Source: Verrucomicrobiota bacterium
GTDB taxonomy: Bacteria; Verrucomicrobiota; Verrucomicrobiia; Limisphaerales; AV2
DNA: 10,677 nt
Assembly: GCA_003218935.1 (NCBI GenBank)
Contig: QHPA01000359.1
Location: 1-10,677 of the forward strand
Direction: 5' to 3'
Position 1 is the stretch's first letter. The number at the start of each line of letters is the position of its first letter. Both the position numbers and the translations under genes were made by a program. The notes beneath the pieces were generated by a model that was not told the origin of the DNA, did not search any database, and saw nothing but the letters and a program-made list of their open reading frames with translations. Shown piece after piece: positions 7,706 to 10,677 of this stretch.

Positions 7706-8031
7706 GCCGCTCAGTTACCCATCAAGTCCGGCCACTGGCAACCCTTTTTGACCTCTGGTTCGGCGCCAACGCCTTGAGCGAGGCTGGCGTTCCCAACGGT
7801 GTCGTGGACCGGCGCAACGCCGTCAACCACACCGCCGCCCGCGCCCCCCTGCTGATGGTCCATTACGGCATGAACACGAAATACATTCCCAACTCCGACC
7901 TCGCCATCGCCCCAATGCTCTTGTCACCTGGAAGGGCGCTGCAATCCGCCGATCAAGGCAACGGTCCGTGGCAAGATTTGACCAGTTCCACCCCACTTCT
8001 TCGCGATTGCGCCCGGACCGAAGGTCGTGAT
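7706..8031. other. Divergent gap between permease and PQQ-propeller genes, with an orphan coding-like stretch
   Basis: This 326-base gap separates the two divergent starts (7705 minus, 8032 plus) and should hold both promoters, but I could not pick out convincing -35/-10 pairs. The part at about 7741-7920 on the plus strand, in the frame of the following gene, reads like protein: LFDLWFGANALSEAGVPNGV followed by VDRRNAVNHTAARAPLLMVH and YGMNTKYIPNSDLAIAP, with mostly G or C at third codon positions. The rest (7921-8031) loses this look. There is no plausible start codon with a ribosome binding site, and I do not recognise the family. On the opposite strand the same region has an open frame that ends with TGA 7713-7711, five bases before the permease start, but its codon pattern is weaker. 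I infer a gene remnant. Confidence 0.4.
8020..8024 (+). promoter_or_regulatory. Ribosome binding site deciding the start of the PQQ-propeller gene
   Basis: GAAGG lies seven bases before the ATG at 8032. The frame is open further upstream (a TTG at 7774) and there is another ATG at 8062 with no such motif. This site, together with the signal peptide that begins shortly after, supports 8032 as the start. Confidence 0.55.
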
Positions 8032-9427
8032 ATGCAAAGCGGCCTGGAATTTATCGCGAGCATGCCACGCTTGATCAAGAATCGCCTCCTTTTGTTCTTG
8101 TGCGCCGCGGCGACGACAACCGCGTCGCTCGCGAGTTCGGCTGAGGGGAGCCCCAAATATTTTCGTTCGGACGAAGGAGTTGCCGGCTCGAGCACCGGCC
8201 CGTTGCCGGACAACTTCGACGCGGCCGGCACGTTGCGCTGGCGCGTACCGCTCGATCCAGGACATTCGACGCCGATCCTGGTCAACGGCAAAATCGCTTT
8301 GACAACGTATCGCGTTGACTCGAAGGAACTGGCCACGGTCGTACTCGACCAGCAAACCGGAAAAACGCTTTGGAGGCGTCTCATCGCGGCCCAGCGCGTC
8401 GAACAGACTCATCAACTGGGGAGTCCGGCGACCGCCACGCCTGCGTGTGACGGTCAGCGGTTGTTTGTGTTTTTCGGCAGCTACGGCCTGATCTGTTATG
8501 ACCTCGATGGCAATAAACTTTGGGAACATCCCTTGGGTCCATTTCAGGACGAATACGGCGCCGGCAGTTCGCCCGTTGTGATGGATGACAAAGTCATCCT
8601 CAACCAGGACCATGACAAGGACAGTTTTCTGGCGGCGTTTGACAGCGCTACCGGCAGGATGATCTGGAAAAGCGCGCGACCCGACGCGGTGCGCAGTTAT
8701 TCCACGCCTGCGGTCTGGGAGCGGAGTGGCCGCAAGGAACTGCTGGTCGCAGGCGCGCTGGAATTAGCGGGCTACGATCCGGCCACTGGCGAAAGACTCT
8801 GGTGGGTGAACGGTCTCGCCCGCATCGTCATCCCGACGCCTGTGCCAGCGGGCGAGATGATTTACATGGCATCGTGGTCGCCCGGCGGTGATGCGGGAAA
8901 GCGGCTTGCGCTCGATCCGTGGCCGGCCGCGCTGGCTAAATGGGACAAGAACCATGACGGGAAACTGGCGGAAGCGGAGGTTGACGACCTACTTCCGTCG
9001 CGCTCAAAACGCACTTCTCGCGTTGAAGCCGAAGGGTCATGGCCAGCTCGACGACAGCGCGGTAGTCTGGAAATATCAGCGTGGCATTCCGTATGTGGCA
9101 ACACCATTGATCGACAAAGGCATTCTGTGGATGGTCAAGGACGGCGGCATCGTGACCAAACTTGATGCGGCGAGCGGTGGCGTGCTGCAGGAGGAACGCG
9201 TGGGCGGAGTCGGCAACTACTTTGCGTCGCCGGCGATGGGCGACGGCAAGGTTTTTTTCGCCAGCGAGCCGGGCGTGGTGAGTGTCGTCGCCAACGACCG
9301 GGGCTGGAAGATGATTTCGTCGCACGCGTTTCACGAGAAGATCTACGCCACTCCAGTGATTGATCGCGATCGGATTTATCTTCGCAGCGAACAGGCGCTT
9401 TACTGCTTTCAGGGCGGAAAGAAATAG
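8032..9427 (+). pseudogene. Secreted PQQ-like beta-propeller with EF-hand loop, broken by a frameshift/deletion
   Basis: The first frame starts at ATG 8032 with a signal peptide (hydrophobic core LLLFLCAAATTTASLASSA). It runs through propeller repeats of the PQQ_2/BamB-like type: QQTGKTLWRRL, LDGNKLWEHPLGPFQDEYGA, SATGRMIWKSARP, PATGERLWWVNGL. An EF-hand-like calcium loop follows (DKNHDGKLAEAE, residues 305-316, bases 8944-8979). After D319 the frame is lost: this frame ends at 9165 with 58 unrelated residues. The rest of the propeller is in the next frame from about 8990 (YFRRAQNALLALKPKGHG, RGIPYVATPLIDKGILWMVK, HEKIYATPVIDRDRIYLRSE) to TAG 9425-9427, 145 residues. Skipping one base at about 8989 restores a 464-residue protein. 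In relatives as I remember them, about 25-35 residues, often a second EF-hand, sit between the loop and FRRAQNA, so a deletion that is not a multiple of three is the likeliest cause. The role is unknown; the family is periplasmic or secreted. Confidence 0.85.
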
Positions 9428-9733
9428 AGCGTCCGCCGGGTGGTGATAGAGTAGTCATCCTTTGAATGTTCCTGCCGTTGGAACTGTCGAAAGACATAAG
9501 TTCAGTTTTTTGGGTCAGGACTTGTTTCGTAACCAATTGGAAGCGAGAGAGTAAGGTTTCCGGGTTTGTGTCGTTTGAAAAAGTGTGTATTTTCTTCACG
9601 CGGCAAACATCGGGCTTTTAGGGCTTCAATTGCGCAGTAACGGGCGTAAGAAAGTTCCCGAGCAATTCCTGGGTTGATTGGTCGGCGTGGTAATTTGAAC
9701 CGCTGTCGAGTCGAGTTGTCGCACTTGAAAACT
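9428..9733. other. Intergenic region upstream of rpoD
   Basis: These 306 bases are more AT-rich than the flanking genes and should hold the rpoD promoter. I see no gene. A short inverted repeat (GTTCC at 9468-9472, GGAAC at 9480-9484, seven-base loop) is too weak and lacks a T run to be called a terminator. TTGAAA at 9575-9580 could be a -35 box, but no good -10 box sits at the right distance. The rpoD frame is open back to 9650 with only TTG candidates before the ATG. Confidence 0.5.
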
Positions 9734-10677
9734 ATGCACAGATCGTCGTCCAAAAAATTAATCAGCAAGGTCCGACTGGGTGGCCGGACCGCAAAAACCA
9801 AACTAGGACTGTCTGCGAAACGACCTCGAATCGCGCGTCTGGAGACATCGAAATCGTCGTTAGTCGAACAGGAACGCCGTTTGAAGACACCTCCTACGAA
9901 CGGCGCCAACGGCCATGCCAAACCTAGGCCGCGTTTCCTGTCGGACGCGGCGTTGGTCAGCGCCGAACAGTTACTCGGTTCGATCAAGAGCCAATCGGGC
10001 GCCGACCTGAGCGAAAAGATCAAAGACTTGATTCGACTGGCGCGGGAACAAGGCTATCTGACGTTCGATGACGTTCACGAAGCGTTGCCCGAGACGCTGA
10101 TCACGGCGGAAGGCCTGGCGGAGGTTTATCGCATTCTCGGCAACCTCGACATTGAGATCATCGACCAGTCGGAGGTCGACCGCGCTCAGCAGCCGCAGCC
10201 TGGGGAGCCAGACGAAGAGGCCAAGCTCGACGCGTTGGATGATCCGCTGCGGATGTACTTGAGCCAGATGGGCAAGGTGCCGCTGCTCACGCGCGAAGGC
10301 GAAGTGGCCATCTGCAAGCGAATCGAAGAGGCGGAGAATGAAGTCAAACGAATCCTTTACAGCCTGGGTTTCGCGGCCAAGGAACACATCGCGCTGGCGG
10401 AGAAGCTGATTGCCGAGCCGCCGAAGGAACGGTTCGATCGCGTGATTCTCGAGGCCACGCTGCCAGCGCGCGAGAACCATTTACGGACCTTGCGCCGGCT
10501 GGTCAAACGGGTGCGCGAACTGGATTCGAAAGTTGATGACAAGTTCGCCGCCTGGCAAGGCGCCCGCCACAAGGCGAGTCGCGCCCGCCTGCTGGCGCGG
10601 TTGCAAAAGCTCGATCAAAAGCTCCAGCAGACGTTTGTTCGTTTCTGTTTCAAGCCGAAGGTCATTGATGAAATAAT
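9734..10677 (+). CDS. rpoD: Primary sigma factor RpoD (sigma-70), 3' end missing
   Basis: The first 314 residues of the housekeeping sigma factor, which directs RNA polymerase to most promoters. Region 1.1 is clear at about residues 91-150 (LSEKIKDLIRLAREQGYLTF, then DDVHEALPE and YRILGNLDIEIIDQ). An acidic linker follows, and region 1.2 begins at about residue 170 (DDPLRMYLSQMGKVPLLTRE, then GEVAICKRIEEAE). The remainder is the charged non-conserved region, and the window ends before regions 2-4. The start at ATG 9734 has no obvious Shine-Dalgarno; the frame is open back to 9650 but offers only TTG codons. About 90 residues precede region 1.1, rich in Lys, Arg and Ser (KKLISKVRLGGRTAKTKLGL), much longer than in E. 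coli, where region 1.1 starts near the N-terminus. It appears to stand alone, not in the rpsU-dnaG-rpoD order, as the upstream neighbour is unrelated. Confidence 0.93.
   Translation, partial: MHRSSSKKLISKVRLGGRTAKTKLGLSAKRPRIARLETSKSSLVEQERRLKTPPTNGANGHAKPRPRFLSDAALVSAEQLLGSIKSQSGADLSEKIKDLIRLAREQGYLTFDDVHEALPETLITAEGLAEVYRILGNLDIEIIDQSEVDRAQQPQPGEPDEEAKLDALDDPLRMYLSQMGKVPLLTREGEVAICKRIEEAENEVKRILYSLGFAAKEHIALAEKLIAEPPKERFDRVILEATLPARENHLRTLRRLVKRVRELDSKVDDKFAAWQGARHKASRARLLARLQKLDQKLQQTFVRFCFKPKVIDEI

Noticed and set aside
7924..8613. Minus-strand open frame of 229 residues opposite the start of the PQQ-propeller gene
   Set aside because: It is antisense to a clear signal peptide and propeller repeats and shows no family motifs.
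9468..9484. GTTCC/GGAAC inverted repeat after the PQQ-propeller gene
   Set aside because: The stem is five base pairs with a seven-base loop and no T tract, which is within what chance would give.

Overview
The window looks like part of a Verrucomicrobiota chromosome, perhaps a Pedosphaera/Limisphaerales-type soil or freshwater lineage. This is inferred from GC-rich codon use, long secreted or periplasmic proteins typical of that phylum (DUF2330 with HEAT repeats, an SMP-30-like propeller, a PQQ-like propeller with an EF-hand loop), a large two-half ABC-2 permease, and an RpoD with a long basic N-terminal extension. No rRNA, tRNA, CRISPR array, insertion sequence or prophage was seen.

Layout. 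(1) 1-1168, plus strand: the 3' part of a gene for a secreted-type beta-propeller (GH43/DUF4185-like) protein that runs off the left edge. (2) 1351-4370, plus strand: a two-gene unit, DUF2330/HEAT-repeat protein then an SMP-30/gluconolactonase-like propeller, joined by an ATGA stop/start overlap. The 182 bases before it (1169-1350) hold nothing I can name. (3) 4389-7705, minus strand, transcribed right to left: ABC-2 permease ORF, then a YiiX-like (peptidase C92 / permuted papain) gene overlapping it by ATGA, then a single-domain response regulator. (4) 7706-8031: a divergent gap with an unexplained coding-like fragment. (5) 8032-9427, plus strand: a secreted PQQ-like propeller gene. (6) 9734-10677, plus strand: the 5' part of rpoD, cut by the right edge.

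The main theme is damage or rearrangement in the 4.9-9.4 kb stretch. The permease ORF reads in frame into what looks like the signal peptide and first blade of a different secreted protein, and then into a separate hydrophobic tail. The C92 peptidase gene is frameshifted just before its catalytic cysteine. The PQQ propeller gene changes frame right after its EF-hand loop, where relatives, as I recall them, have about 25-35 more residues. The gap between the divergent genes carries an orphan coding-like segment. Either this locus is decaying by small deletions and indels in this genome, or the assembly has errors here; sequence alone cannot decide. I did not find a convincing new defence, mobile or regulatory system.
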